64,000 nt of DNA from Mycobacterium interjectum (GCA_002102225.1 LQPB01000035.1:35392-99391); one strand, 5' to 3'. Shown: positions 21,436 to 31,971, counted from the first letter of the stretch. Notes: a model not told the origin generated them from the letters alone. Program-made: numbers and translations.

Positions 21436-22134
21436 ATGGGTGTCGATCTGCGGGGCGTCGCGACCGTGTTGCTGCCGGGCACCGGCTCCGACGACGACTA
21501 CGTCTACCGGGCGTTTTCGCAGCCGCTGCGCGAGGTCGGCGCCACGCTGGTGGCCCCGCCGCCCCGGCCGGACCGGTTGATCGACGGCTACCTGTCCGCG
21601 TTGGACGACGCCGCGCGCGACGGCCCGATCGGCGTCGGCGGCGTGTCGATCGGCGCCGCGGTGGCGGCCGCGTGGGCGCTGGCCCATCCCCACCGCGCGG
21701 TCGCCGTCCTGGCCGCGCTGCCCGCCTGGGCCGGCGCGCCCGGAACCGCGCCCGCGGCGCTGGCGGCGCGGTACTCGGCGTCCCAGCTGCGCGCCGACGG
21801 CCTGGCGGCGACGACGACGCAGATGCGGGCCTCCAGCCCGCCGTGGCTGGCCGACGAGCTGGCCCGGTCGTGGCGCGCCCAGTGGCCGCAGCTACCGGAC
21901 GCCATGGAGGAGGCGGCGGCCTACGTGGCGCCCAGCTGCGCGGACCTGACCGGGCTGGGCACGCCGCTGGCGGTGGCCGCCGCGGTCGACGATCCGATCC
22001 ACCCCTTGCAGGTGGCGGTCGACTGGGTTTCCGCCGCGCCGCGGGCGGCGCTGCGGACGGTGACGCTGGATCAGCTCGGCACGGACCCGGCCGCGCTGGG
22101 CGCGGCCTGCCTGGCCGCCCTCGCCGAGCTGTAG
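21436..22134 (+). CDS. alpha/beta-hydrolase family protein
   Basis: This 232-residue protein corresponds to Rv2695. The nucleophile elbow GVGGVSIGA (GxSxG) is intact, with LLPGTGSDD as the oxyanion region; AAVDDPIHP supplies a likely acid, but a C-terminal histidine is not clear. It has no signal peptide. It is a single rightward gene between two leftward groups and its substrate cannot be predicted. Confidence 0.8.
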   Translation: MGVDLRGVATVLLPGTGSDDDYVYRAFSQPLREVGATLVAPPPRPDRLIDGYLSALDDAARDGPIGVGGVSIGAAVAAAWALAHPHRAVAVLAALPAWAGAPGTAPAALAARYSASQLRADGLAATTTQMRASSPPWLADELARSWRAQWPQLPDAMEEAAAYVAPSCADLTGLGTPLAVAAAVDDPIHPLQVAVDWVSAAPRAALRTVTLDQLGTDPAALGAACLAALAEL

Positions 22135-22137
22135 GAC

Positions 22138-22893
22138 TCAGCCGCCGGTCGTGGTGCGCAGCTGCTGCATGGCCGACCCCTCGGCGCTGCGGCGCGCGGC
22201 CGGCTCGGGCGGTTGTTCCCCCTGGGGCGCCTCGCCCTGGGCTTCGGCCTGCTGGGCGGCCTGCTGGGCGGCCGCGGCGGCCCGCAGCTGTTCGGCCATC
22301 GGCTCGGGCAGCTGCACGGGCAACGGCGTCCGCACCGGCAGCGGGGTGTCGCCACGGCGAACGACGGTGTCCGCCAACGCCGCCCGCGCCTCCTGCTCCA
22401 GCGCTTCCATGGTTTCGTGCGCGCCGTTGATGACGCAGCGGATCATCCAGCGGTAGCCGTCGACGCCGATGAACCGCACCACGCCGGTGGCGGTGCCGAC
22501 CACCTCGCGGCCCCACGGGCCGTCCTTGATGCTGACCTTGGCCGAGTCCTTGCGCAGCGACTCGGCCAGCTCCGCGGCGACCTCGCGCCACAGGCCCGCC
22601 GTCTTGGGCGCAGCGTAGGCGGCGATGGTGAAGCGTCCGTTGGGCGTGACGACCCACACCGCGCTGGGGACGCCGGTCTCGGTCAGCTCGACCTGAAGTT
22701 GCCCGGCCTCGGGCATGGGGATCAGGACCGAGCCCAGATCGAGCCGCGCCAGTTCGGCGACCGCGGGGTCGTCGAAGTCGTCGATGTCGAACGGGCCCTC
22801 GAGCTCGTCGGACTCCTCGGGGGAAGCCTGGGCCTCGACGTCGTCCGTCGGGTCGCCGTCGCCTTTGTCTGAGCGCTTACCGAATGCCGCCAT
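22138..22893 (-). CDS. DUF3710 family protein
   Basis: This 251-residue cytosolic protein corresponds to Rv2696c. An acidic N-terminus (DDVEAQASPEESDELEGPFD) precedes the DUF3710 core (residues 50-190, with WVVTPNGRFTIAAYAAPKT and DGYRWMIRCVINGAH). The tail is rich in Ala/Gln/Pro. The ATG overlaps the dut stop (TGATG), so both are likely coupled, as elsewhere in actinobacteria. Function unknown. Confidence 0.85.
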   Translation of the reverse strand: MAAFGKRSDKGDGDPTDDVEAQASPEESDELEGPFDIDDFDDPAVAELARLDLGSVLIPMPEAGQLQVELTETGVPSAVWVVTPNGRFTIAAYAAPKTAGLWREVAAELAESLRKDSAKVSIKDGPWGREVVGTATGVVRFIGVDGYRWMIRCVINGAHETMEALEQEARAALADTVVRRGDTPLPVRTPLPVQLPEPMAEQLRAAAAAQQAAQQAEAQGEAPQGEQPPEPAARRSAEGSAMQQLRTTTGG

Positions 22894-23345
22894 CACAAAC
22901 TCGCATGTCCTCCGGAGGAACCGTGACCACCGTCGCCACGGGATGTTTCGGCCAGCCCGGCCTCGTCGAACGACGACACCTCGACCAGCTCGACCAACTC
23001 GACCCGCTGCACCAGCAACTGGGCGATCCGGTCGCCGCGGTGCACCACGATCGGCTCGTCCGGATCGAGGTTGATCAGCGCGACCTTGATCTCGCCGCGG
23101 TAACCGGCATCGATGGTGCCCGGGCTGTTGACGATCGAAAGCCCAACGCGCGCAGCCAATCCCGAGCGCGGGTGCACCAGACCCACCATCCCGAACGGGA
23201 TGGCCACCGCGACGCCCGTGCGCACCAGGGCGCGACGCCCCGGGTCCAACTTGACGTCTTCGGCGCTGAAAAGATCGACCCCGGCGTCGCCGTCGTGGGC
23301 GCGAGCGGGCAGCGGGAGTTCGGGATCGAGGCGGACAACTTTCAT
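22893..23345 (-). CDS. dut: dUTP diphosphatase
   Basis: This 150-residue trimeric dUTPase removes dUTP and supplies dUMP for thymidylate synthesis. All five family motifs are present in order: [34 protein letters not shown] and the P-loop-like GGHGSSGGH at the C-terminus. The ATG gives [13 protein letters not shown]. It is the Rv2697c equivalent. It is divergent from the DUF3093 gene, and the DUF3710 gene follows with overlapping stop and start. Confidence 0.96.
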   Translation of the reverse strand: MKVVRLDPELPLPARAHDGDAGVDLFSAEDVKLDPGRRALVRTGVAVAIPFGMVGLVHPRSGLAARVGLSIVNSPGTIDAGYRGEIKVALINLDPDEPIVVHRGDRIAQLLVQRVELVELVEVSSFDEAGLAETSRGDGGHGSSGGHASL

Positions 23346-23393
23346 TTCAAGGCCAGACTGGTCGACACGGGGCCACAGACTACCCTTGACCGC

Positions 23394-23879
23394 GTGTCTG
23401 CAACGCGCGTCGCGCCGCACAGCGTGCGATATCGCGAACGACTGTGGGTGCCATGGTGGTGGTGGCCACTGGCTTTCGGGCTGGCGGCGCTGATCGCGTT
23501 CGAAGTCAACCTCGGTGTTCGCTCGCTGCCCGACTGGCTGCCGTACGCAACGCTGTTCGTGGTGGCCGCCGGCGCGCTGCTGTGGCTGGGCCGGGTCGAG
23601 ATCCGCGTCACCGAGGACTCGTCCGCCCCGGGCGGGGTGGAACTGTGGGCCGGCGAGGCGCATCTACCCGTCAACGTGATCGCCCGCTCCGCCGAGATCG
23701 CGCCGACGGCCAAGTCCGCAGCCCTGGGCCGCCAGCTCGACCCGGCGGCCTACGTGCTGCACCGGGCGTGGATCGGCCCGATGGTGCTGGTGGTCCTCGA
23801 TGACCCAGACGACCCGACGCCGTACTGGCTGGTGAGCTGCCGTCACCCGGAGCGGGTGCTGTCGGCATTGCGCAGTTGA
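23394..23879 (+). CDS. DUF3093 membrane protein
   Basis: This 161-residue protein corresponds to Rv2698. It has two membrane segments near the N-terminus ([18 protein letters not shown] and [13 protein letters not shown]) followed by a beta-rich domain ending in [17 protein letters not shown]. The GTG start lies 7 bases after TACCCT (23381-23386), consistent with a leaderless mRNA, and the length equals that of the M. tuberculosis protein. Function unknown. Confidence 0.85.
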   Translation: MSATRVAPHSVRYRERLWVPWWWWPLAFGLAALIAFEVNLGVRSLPDWLPYATLFVVAAGALLWLGRVEIRVTEDSSAPGGVELWAGEAHLPVNVIARSAEIAPTAKSAALGRQLDPAAYVLHRAWIGPMVLVVLDDPDDPTPYWLVSCRHPERVLSALRS

Positions 23880-23883
23880 CCGA

Positions 23884-24186
23884 TCAGGCCGCGCAGTCGG
23901 TACAGATCATCACGCCGTTCTTCTCGCTGGCGAGCCGGCTGCGGTGCTGCACCAAAAAGCAGCTCGAGCAGGTGAACTCGTCGGCCTGCTTCGGGATGAC
24001 GCGTACGGACAGCTCTTCTCCGGAAAGGTCGGCGCCGGGCAGTTCGAAATTCTCAGCTGATTCGGATTCGTCGACGTCGACAACGGCCGAGGCCGCCTCG
24101 TTGCGTCGTGCTTTGAGCTCCTCCAGCGAGTCTTCCGAGACGTCGTCGGTCTCGGTACGCCGCGGAGCGTCGTAGTCGGTAGGCAT
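23884..24186 (-). CDS. DUF4193 zinc-ribbon protein
   Basis: This 100-residue acidic protein corresponds to Rv2699c. It ends in a zinc-ribbon with two CxxC pairs (TCSSC and ICTDC). The first half is rich in Asp/Glu and probably unstructured. The family is abundant and conserved in actinobacteria, with unknown function. It faces cei across a region that has a perfect Crp-type palindrome. Confidence 0.88.
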   Translation of the reverse strand: MPTDYDAPRRTETDDVSEDSLEELKARRNEAASAVVDVDESESAENFELPGADLSGEELSVRVIPKQADEFTCSSCFLVQHRSRLASEKNGVMICTDCAA

Positions 24187-24299
24187 ATCTCTCCCCTGCC
24201 CTATCCCCTCTAACAGGCCTCGTTTATCCCAAGCAACGCTTTGTACCAGCGTCGAACGCATCCACCAAACGATTCGTGCCCGTATCGCGCGCCATTAGT

Positions 24300-24317
24300 G
24301 TGTGATTTACGTCACAC
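24300..24317. promoter_or_regulatory. Crp/FNR-type binding site
   Basis: GTGTGATTTACGTCACAC carries the consensus TGTGA-N6-TCACA with both half-sites perfect. It lies 53 bases before the cei start and 114 bases from the DUF4193 start, placed to act on either gene. The M. tuberculosis regulator for such sites is the cAMP receptor protein Rv3676. Confidence 0.75.
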
Positions 24318-24357
24318 GCCCGGATTGACCCTTGCCTCGAGTCTTAAACAGTGCCTT

Positions 24358-24363
24358 TAGAGT
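24358..24363 (+). promoter_or_regulatory. -10 box of cei
   Basis: TAGAGT lies 6 bases before the GTG start of cei, which would make the mRNA leaderless. There is no well-spaced -35 box. Confidence 0.45.
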
Positions 24364-24369
24364 GCACAT

Positions 24370-25020
24370 GTGGTCGCACAGATTACCGAGGGTACCGCTT
24401 TTGACAAGCACGGGAGGCCGTTCAGGCGGCGCAATCCCCGGCCCGCGATCGTGGTGCTCGCCTTTCTGGTGGTGGCCACCGGCGTGGTGTGGACCGTGGC
24501 GCTGACGCGACCGGCGAAGGTGCACGAGGCCGTGGTGTGCAACCCGCCGCCGCAGCCGCCCGGGTCCACGGCCCCCCAACTCGGCGAGCAGGTGTCGCGC
24601 AGCGCCATGGCCGACGTCACCCCCGCCAAACTCGCCGACACCAAGGTCCGCGTGCTCAACGCCAGCGGTCGCGGCGGCCAGGCCGGCGACGTCGCGGGCG
24701 CCATGAAAGACCTGGGCTTCGCGCAGCCCACCGCCGCCAACGACCCCGTCTACGCCGGCACCAGGCTGAACTGCCAGGGGCAGATCCGCTTCGGCACGGC
24801 CGGGCAGGCCACCGCGGCCGCGGTGTGGCTGGTGGCGCCGTGCACCGAATTGTTCAACGACAGCCGCGCCGACGATTCCGTCGACCTGGCCATCGGCACG
24901 GAGTTCACCGCGCTGGCCCACAACGACGACGTCGACGCGGTGCTGGCCAGCCTGAAACCCGGCGCCACCGAGCCGTCGGATCCCGCACTGCTGCAAAAGA
25001 TTCACTCCAGCAGCTGCTGA
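24370..25020 (+). CDS. cei: cell envelope integrity protein Cei (LytR C-terminal domain)
   Basis: This 216-residue protein corresponds to Rv2700. A basic cytoplasmic start (HGRPFRRRNPRP) leads into one membrane segment (AIVVLAFLVVATGVVWTVAL), then an outside LytR_C domain (residues about 90-190) containing VRVLNASGRGGQAGDVA. Two cysteine pairs are possible in the outer part. In M. tuberculosis the gene is reported to be needed for envelope integrity and virulence. The GTG start agrees with the upstream -10 box. A Crp-type site upstream suggests cAMP control. Confidence 0.9.
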   Translation: MVAQITEGTAFDKHGRPFRRRNPRPAIVVLAFLVVATGVVWTVALTRPAKVHEAVVCNPPPQPPGSTAPQLGEQVSRSAMADVTPAKLADTKVRVLNASGRGGQAGDVAGAMKDLGFAQPTAANDPVYAGTRLNCQGQIRFGTAGQATAAAVWLVAPCTELFNDSRADDSVDLAIGTEFTALAHNDDVDAVLASLKPGATEPSDPALLQKIHSSSC

Positions 25021-25027
25021 CCCCCGC

Positions 25028-25912
25028 TCACTCCGGCAGCGGCCGGAGGCCGTCGAACCGGTCCAGGGCCGCCAACAGCTCGTCGGCGATTCCAGGGGCG
25101 GCGGCCACCACCAGTCCGGCGCTGCCCGACGGGCCGTCCGGCTCGGTCACCAACACGCGAGCCCCCGCCTCGGCCGCGATCAGCGCGCCCGCCGCGCGGT
25201 CCCACACCTGCAGCCCGTGCTCATAGAAGGCGTCCAGCCGGCCCGCGGCGACCATGCACAGGTCCAGCGCCGCCGAACCGATGCGGCGGACGTCGCGCAC
25301 CACCGGCAGCAGCTGGGCCACCAAGGCCGCCTGGCTGGCGCGGCGCCGCGGTGAGTAGCCAAAACCGGTGCCCAGCAACGCCATCGACAAATCGTCGACC
25401 GCGGCGCACCGCAACGATTCCGTCCCCCGTTCGTCGCTGACGTGCGCGCCGAGGCCGGCCGCGGCCGAATACACCCGGCCGCCGACGACGTCGGCGACCG
25501 CGCCCGCCACCGACACGCCGTCGACCTGGGCGCCCACCGACACCGCGTAGGCGGGGATCCCGTAGACGAAATTCACGGTGCCGTCGATGGGATCGAGCAC
25601 CCAGGTGACCGCGCCGGCGGCCGCGGCCCCGGCGCCGGCGGGCCCGCCGCCCTCCTCGCCGAGGATCGGGTCGCCGGGGCGCAGTTGCGCCAACCGATCC
25701 CGCAGCAGCCGCTCGGCCTCGGTGTCGACCACGGTCACCGGATCGGTCGGGGTGGTCTTCGACCGCACCGCGCCGCTGCCCGCCGCCGAAAGGCTCGCCG
25801 CCCGGCCGCCGAACACCTCGGCCCGGCGGCGGCGCACGAACTCGGCGGCCTCGGCGGCCAGCTTCTCGGCCACGGAACGCAGCCGCGCGGGGTCGTTGTC
25901 GGGTCGCGTCAC
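25028..25912 (-). CDS. suhB: inositol-1-monophosphatase family protein SuhB
   Basis: This 294-residue phosphatase corresponds to Rv2701c. The metal-binding motifs are LGEEGG, DPIDGTVNFVYG and VWDRAAGALIAAEAGA, all intact for Mg2+-dependent hydrolysis. It likely dephosphorylates inositol phosphate for phosphatidylinositol and mycothiol synthesis. A GTG start is used. It is divergent from ppgK, with about 100 bases between. Confidence 0.9.
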   Translation of the reverse strand: MTRPDNDPARLRSVAEKLAAEAAEFVRRRRAEVFGGRAASLSAAGSGAVRSKTTPTDPVTVVDTEAERLLRDRLAQLRPGDPILGEEGGGPAGAGAAAAGAVTWVLDPIDGTVNFVYGIPAYAVSVGAQVDGVSVAGAVADVVGGRVYSAAAGLGAHVSDERGTESLRCAAVDDLSMALLGTGFGYSPRRRASQAALVAQLLPVVRDVRRIGSAALDLCMVAAGRLDAFYEHGLQVWDRAAGALIAAEAGARVLVTEPDGPSGSAGLVVAAAPGIADELLAALDRFDGLRPLPE

Positions 25913-26015
25913 CGGTCCATCGCATCACAGACGCCACGGGGCCGCAGACACCCGCAACGGGCGTCGCCGCCGGGCTAAGGTGAGCGGACAGGCCAAGTCT
26001 CGCCGAGGAGTTTCG

Positions 26016-26822
26016 ATGACCAGCACCGACACGACCACGGACACGCCACCGGAAGCGGTCACCGGAACGCCGCAGCGCCGCGGGTTCGGTATCGACGTCG
26101 GGGGCAGCGGCATCAAGGGCGGCATCGTCGACATGGACACCGGGCTGCTGATCGGCGAACGGATCAAGCTGCTGACCCCGCAACCGGCCACCCCCTCGGC
26201 GGTGGCCAAGACGATCGCCGAGGTGGTCCGCGGGTTCGATTGGACCGGTCCATTGGGGGTGACCTATCCCGGCGTCGTCACCCACGGCGTCGTGCAGACG
26301 GCCGCCAACGTCGACAAGGCCTGGATCGGGACCAACGCGCGCGACGTCATCAGCGCCGAACTGGACGGCCAGGAGGTCGTGATCCTCAACGACGCCGACG
26401 CGGCCGGGCTCGCCGAGGAGCACTACGGCGCGGGCCGCAACCAGTCCGGTCTGGTGGTGCTGCTGACGTTCGGCACCGGGATCGGCTCCGCGGTCATCCA
26501 CAACGGGACGCTGATACCCAACACCGAGTTCGGGCACCTCGAAGTGGGCGGCAAGGAGGCCGAGCTGCGGGCGGCGTCCTCGGTCAAGGAGCGCAACGGC
26601 TGGAGCTACGAAAAGTGGACCAAGCAGGTCACCCGGGTGCTGGTGGCCATCGAGAACGCGATCTGGCCGGACCTGTTCATCGCGGGCGGCGGGATCAGCC
26701 GCAAGGCCGACAAGTGGCTCCCGCTGCTGGAAAACCGGACCCCGGTGGTGGCCGCCGCCCTGCAGAACACCGCCGGCATCGTGGGTGCGGCGATGGCGGC
26801 CACTTCGGATGTGACTCACTGA
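26016..26822 (+). CDS. ppgK: polyphosphate glucokinase PpgK
   Basis: This 268-residue ROK-type kinase phosphorylates glucose using polyphosphate or ATP. The phosphate-binding motif [12 protein letters not shown] lies at residues 25-36, [10 protein letters not shown] supplies the catalytic Asp, [10 protein letters not shown] is the second phosphate loop and GHLEVGG the ROK signature. The ATG has a GAGGAG site 5 bases upstream and the length fits Rv2702. It is directly upstream of sigA but separated by about 180 bases with its own promoter. Confidence 0.94.
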   Translation: MTSTDTTTDTPPEAVTGTPQRRGFGIDVGGSGIKGGIVDMDTGLLIGERIKLLTPQPATPSAVAKTIAEVVRGFDWTGPLGVTYPGVVTHGVVQTAANVDKAWIGTNARDVISAELDGQEVVILNDADAAGLAEEHYGAGRNQSGLVVLLTFGTGIGSAVIHNGTLIPNTEFGHLEVGGKEAELRAASSVKERNGWSYEKWTKQVTRVLVAIENAIWPDLFIAGGGISRKADKWLPLLENRTPVVAAALQNTAGIVGAAMAATSDVTH

Positions 26823-26860
26823 ATTTTGGCCGGTAGCGGGGTACGGGCGGCCGCTGTCGT

Positions 26861-26866
26861 TACAAT
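26861..26866 (+). promoter_or_regulatory. candidate -10 box upstream of sigA
   Basis: TACAAT in the 179-base ppgK-sigA gap is a good SigA-type -10 box, placed 135 bases before the sigA start. No fitting -35 box is visible, so it is a candidate only. Confidence 0.4.
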
Positions 26867-27001
26867 GGTCCTCGGCGACCGCCCGACTGAAAGCGTGCAA
26901 CCACACACACGCCGATATCAACGCCGACATTCGACATAGCAGACACTTTCGGTTCACCATGCCCATACCCACCGAAAGTGCGTCCAAACGAAGGGGTGTA
27001 A

Positions 27002-28564
<1,563 letters not shown>

Positions 28565-28567
28565 GAT

Positions 28568-28990
28568 TCAGCGCTGCGCCCCGAGCGGTTCCAGGCGTCC
28601 GCTCGGGTCGTAATACAGCTCCTGGCGGGCGATCCGGCCGTCGCGATAGCGGTAGAACACCACGTACGTCGAGCGCACCCGCCGCCCGCCCTGGGTCCAG
28701 TCGAAGTGCACGCGCACGAACGCCGCGTCGGCGCCCGGCGCGATGGCCTGTTCGACGGCCGCGTAGCGGATGTCGTCGCACCCACCGATGGTGAGCGCGA
28801 TGAACTCGAGCGTGCGCTCGACGCCGTCGATCCGGTCGGGCCAATCGAACAGGCGCACCGTCGGGCTCACGTACACCACGTCGGGCTGATAAAGATCGCG
28901 CGCCAGCGCCGGATCGCAGGCCGCGAACGCCCGCGCGAAGCATTCCTCCTGCGCGCGCAGCGCGTCATCGGAGATGCCGGGGGTGCTCAT
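28568..28990 (-). CDS. SnoaL-like (NTF2-fold) protein
   Basis: This 140-residue protein has an NTF2/SnoaL-like cone fold: an N-terminal helix with EECFARAFAACDPALARDLY, then DVVYVSPTVRLFDW, GVERTLEFIALTIGG, and strands ending in FYRYRDGRIARQELYY. The family includes cyclases, isomerases and stress proteins, so no reaction can be named. M. tuberculosis has no gene between sigA and the RidA gene. The ATG lies 7 bases after TACCAT on the minus strand, fitting a leaderless mRNA, and it converges tightly with sigA (3 bases between stops). Confidence 0.75.
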   Translation of the reverse strand: MSTPGISDDALRAQEECFARAFAACDPALARDLYQPDVVYVSPTVRLFDWPDRIDGVERTLEFIALTIGGCDDIRYAAVEQAIAPGADAAFVRVHFDWTQGGRRVRSTYVVFYRYRDGRIARQELYYDPSGRLEPLGAQR

Positions 28991-29080
28991 CGACAGCATG
29001 GTAGCCGAACGTGTTGGTGCCCAAGCCAAGTCGAGGCAAATTCGGGTGCGCCGCACCCCGGGCCGTCGTACTGTGACCGC

Positions 29081-29497
29081 ATGCCAGCCAACCGCACAGT
29101 GGTCTCGTCCGGGTCCGACTACGAGTCGGCGGTCGGTTATTCGCGCGCGGTGCGGGTCGGCCCGCTCGTGGCGGTGGCCGGGACGACCGGCGTGGGAGCA
29201 GCCGGTGACATCGCCGCGCAGGCGCGAGACGCGTTGCGCCGCATCGAGATTGCGCTTGCGCAGGCGGGCGCCGCGCTCACCGATGTGGTGCGCACGCGCA
29301 TCTACGTCACCGACATCGCACGCTGGCCGGAGGTTGCGGCGGTGCACGCGGAGGTCTTCGGCGAGATACGCCCGGCGGCCACCATGGTCGAGGTTTCCGC
29401 GCTGATCGCACCCGGGCTGATGGTCGAGATCGAGGCCGACGCCTACGTGGGCGCCCCGGACACCGGGCCGAAGGTGCCGTCGGGCCCGGGCGCATAA
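29081..29497 (+). CDS. RidA/YjgF family protein
   Basis: This 138-residue protein corresponds to Rv2704. RidA proteins hydrolyse reactive imine/enamine intermediates from PLP enzymes. GYSRAVRVGPLVAVAGTTG, DVVRTRIYVTDIARWPEV and the end PAATMVEVSALIAPGLMVEI are in family order, and R94 in VVRTRI lies in the usual position for the active-site arginine. The ATG lies 6 bases after TACTGT (29069-29074), consistent with a leaderless mRNA. The 3' end overlaps the converging DUF952 gene. Confidence 0.85.
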   Translation: MPANRTVVSSGSDYESAVGYSRAVRVGPLVAVAGTTGVGAAGDIAAQARDALRRIEIALAQAGAALTDVVRTRIYVTDIARWPEVAAVHAEVFGEIRPAATMVEVSALIAPGLMVEIEADAYVGAPDTGPKVPSGPGA

Positions 29498-29808
29498 GCG
29501 GTGACGCCCACCACGGCGCTCACCGGCAGCGGGCCGTACAGATGCGGGAACAACATCGAATCCGGATCCGTTGCCACCCCCGGCTCCCAGCGCACGGGCG
29601 AGTCCAACAGGGCCGGGTCGATGCGCAACAGGACCAGGTCGGCACGGCCGCGGTAGAGCCGGTTGGCCGGCAGGTGAACCTGATCGGGCGCCGACAGATG
29701 GATGAATTCCGACCCGGGCGGGTAGGGGTCGATTCGGCCGCGATCGCGGGCTTGGGACCACTCCTCGCGCCCGCATAAGTGCACCAAGACGCCGGGAACG
29801 GAGGTCAC
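29443..29808 (-). CDS. DUF952 family protein
   Basis: This 121-residue protein corresponds to Rv2705c. The DUF952 pattern is clear: LVHLCGREEW, EFIHLSAPDQV, LLRIDPALL and FPHLYGPLP. The family has a glutathione-transferase-like or ADP-ribosyl-like proposed fold but no firm function. The last 18 codons overlap the convergent RidA gene by 55 bases, which is unusual in this window. A GTG start is used. Confidence 0.82.
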   Translation of the reverse strand: MTSVPGVLVHLCGREEWSQARDRGRIDPYPPGSEFIHLSAPDQVHLPANRLYRGRADLVLLRIDPALLDSPVRWEPGVATDPDSMLFPHLYGPLPVSAVVGVTAYAPGPDGTFGPVSGAPT

Positions 29809-29939
29809 ATCGGCACCCTAGCCGGGTCCGCCGGATAAACCCGAGCAGCTCGTGAGAAACGACACACCCGATAACGATCGGGGAACAAGGCGAAAACCCC
29901 ATACGTCTGAGACAGTGAATGTACGAGAACGGAGAAGCC

Positions 29940-30125
29940 ATGAATGCAACTCTGACCAGTCCCGAGCTGACAAGAGCGGACCGCTGCGATCGTTGTGGTG
30001 CCGCGGCTCGAGTCCGCGCCAAGCTGTCTTCCGGACTTGAGCTTCTCTTCTGCCAGCACCACGCAAACCAGCACGAGGCGAAACTGACCGAGCAGGATGC
30101 CGTGCTGGAGGTCAGCGCTAGCTAG
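29940..30125 (+). CDS. small zinc-ribbon protein (DUF7455-like)
   Basis: This 61-residue protein has two putative metal pairs: CDRCGA near residue 17 and FCQHHANQH near residue 40, a C/C/C/H set. Its start is ATG with GGAGAAG just upstream. Small proteins of this kind are conserved beside sigma factor genes in actinobacteria, but the function is unknown. It lies 65 bases upstream of the YihY gene on the same strand. Confidence 0.75.
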   Translation: MNATLTSPELTRADRCDRCGAAARVRAKLSSGLELLFCQHHANQHEAKLTEQDAVLEVSAS

Positions 30126-30189
30126 TTCGCCGAACTCACCCATCGGCAATGTGGGCGATGCGGGCCGTCTTCGGTAATGCTGGACGGGT

Positions 30190-31173
30190 ATGAGCGATCA
30201 GGTCGCAAAGCCGTCCCGCCACCACATCTGGCGAATCAGTCTGAGGACCCTGGGCAAAAGCTGGGACGATTCGATTTTCTCCGAGTCGGCGCAGGCCGGA
30301 TTCTGGTCGGCGCTGTCCCTGCCGCCGCTGCTGTTGGGGCTGCTGGGCGTGCTGGCCTATGTGGCGCCCCTGTTCGGGCCGGAGATGCTGCCCAGCATCG
30401 AGCACCAGGTGATTTCGACGGCCCACAGCGTGTTCTCGCCCAGCGTCGTCAACGAGATCATCGAGCCGACCATCCGGGACATCGCCAACAACGCCCGCGG
30501 TGAGGTGGTGTCGCTGGGGTTTTTGATCTCGCTGTGGGCGGGGTCGTCGGCGATCTCGGCGTTCGTCGACTCCGTTGTCGAGGCGCACGACCAGACGCCA
30601 CTGCGTCATCCCGTGCGGCAGCGGTTCTTCGCGCTGTTTTTGTACCTGGTGGGGCTGGTGGTCGTGGTGGCGACCGCGCCGCTGGTGGTGGTGGGCCCGC
30701 GCAAGATCTCCGAGCACATCCCCGTCGGCCTGGCCAACGTGCTGCGCTACGGCTACTACCCGGCGCTGATCCTGGGTCTGACGCTGGCGGTGATGATCCT
30801 GTACCGGGTGTCGCTGCCCGTGCCGCTGCCGTCCCATCGCCTGATCTTCGGCGCGATCCTGGCGACCACGGTGTTCGTCATCGCCACGCTGGGTCTGCGG
30901 TTCTACCTGAGGTGGATCACCAGCACCGGCTACACCTACGGCGCGCTGTCGACGCCGATCGCGTTCTTGTTGTTCGCGTTTTTCGGCGGTTTCGCGATCA
31001 TGATCGGCGCCGAACTCAACGCGGCCATCCAGGAGGAGTTCCCCGCGCCCAAGACGCACGCGCACCGGCTGCGCAACTGGGTGCTGGCGCGCGCACGCGG
31101 CCCCAGGCCCACGGCGGACACACCGGCGAACCCCGCTCCACCCGGCGTCGCGGCGGCGGAGCCGCCGGCCTGA
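30190..31173 (+). CDS. YihY/BrkB family membrane protein
   Basis: This 327-residue membrane protein corresponds to Rv2707. Six or so segments are visible, with SESAQAGFWSALSLPP early, LWAGSSAISAFVDSV in the middle and the family C-terminal motif FFGGFAIMIGAELNAAIQ. The tail is Pro/Ala-rich and cytoplasmic. YihY proteins were once called ribonuclease BN by error. Their role is unknown. Confidence 0.85.
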   Translation: MSDQVAKPSRHHIWRISLRTLGKSWDDSIFSESAQAGFWSALSLPPLLLGLLGVLAYVAPLFGPEMLPSIEHQVISTAHSVFSPSVVNEIIEPTIRDIANNARGEVVSLGFLISLWAGSSAISAFVDSVVEAHDQTPLRHPVRQRFFALFLYLVGLVVVVATAPLVVVGPRKISEHIPVGLANVLRYGYYPALILGLTLAVMILYRVSLPVPLPSHRLIFGAILATTVFVIATLGLRFYLRWITSTGYTYGALSTPIAFLLFAFFGGFAIMIGAELNAAIQEEFPAPKTHAHRLRNWVLARARGPRPTADTPANPAPPGVAAAEPPA

Positions 31174-31413
31174 TCAGCCCTTCTTGAGGTGCTCGTAGAT
31201 CCGCTTGCACTCCGGGCAGACCGGCGATCCCGGCTTCGCGGCACGAGTGACGGGGAACACCTCGCCGCACAGCGCCACCACGTGGTTGCCCATGACCGCG
31301 CTCTCGGCGATCTTGTCCTTCTTGACGTAGTGGAAGTACTTCGGGGTATCGCTGCCGGTCCCGTCGTCGACGCGTTCGTCGGTCTCGGTGCGTTCGATCG
31401 TCTGGGTGCGCAT
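31174..31413 (-). CDS. DUF3039 zinc-binding protein
   Basis: This 79-residue protein corresponds to Rv2708c. A C-x(n)-C and CPECKR set (VVALCGEVF, GSPVCPECKRIYEHL) looks zinc-binding. The stop meets the YihY stop with no gap, so the two converge. Function unknown; it is conserved in actinobacteria near sigB. Confidence 0.85.
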   Translation of the reverse strand: MRTQTIERTETDERVDDGTGSDTPKYFHYVKKDKIAESAVMGNHVVALCGEVFPVTRAAKPGSPVCPECKRIYEHLKKG

Positions 31414-31476
31414 GCCTCACATTGTGCCTCGTGACTCGCCGTTACCGGAATGGACCACTTGTGGGACAGTGGAGGG

Positions 31477-31887
31477 ATGAAGCGCGGCGAACAGCTGGGT
31501 TTCGACGACGCGGGCCGTCCGATCCTGATCACCTCCGCCGCCCCCTCTTACGAGGAGGAGCATCGCGCGAGGGTGCGTAAGTACCTGACGCTGATGGCGT
31601 TTCGGATTCCGGCACTGATCCTGGCCGCCGTCGCGTACGGCGCCTGGCACAACGGTCTGATCTCCCTGGCGATCGTGGCGGTCTCGGTGCCGTTGCCCTG
31701 GATGGCGGTGCTGATCGCCAACGACCGGCCGCCGCGCCGCGACGACGAACCGCGGCGCTTCGACGCGCCCCGCCGGCGGACTCCCCTGTTCCCCCGCGCC
31801 GAGCAGCGGGCGCTCGAGCCGCGCCGCGCCCCCGAACCGCACACCCACCCACCGACCTGGGACCACGACGACGACGGTTCCCGATAA
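31477..31887 (+). CDS. DUF3099 membrane protein
   Basis: This 136-residue protein corresponds to Rv2709. Two membrane segments (residues about 46-61 and 65-88) are followed by a basic, proline-rich cytoplasmic tail full of Arg. The ATG has GGAGGG directly upstream. It lies upstream of sigB but separated by a SigE/SigH-type promoter. Function unknown. Confidence 0.8.
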   Translation: MKRGEQLGFDDAGRPILITSAAPSYEEEHRARVRKYLTLMAFRIPALILAAVAYGAWHNGLISLAIVAVSVPLPWMAVLIANDRPPRRDDEPRRFDAPRRRTPLFPRAEQRALEPRRAPEPHTHPPTWDHDDDGSR

Positions 31888-31971
31888 GCGGGGGCTCGCC
31901 GCACTTCTCAGGACATTCTCAGGTCGACGGCACATTTCTGCACGTCAAAGCGTGTGAGATCGCGACGGGGT

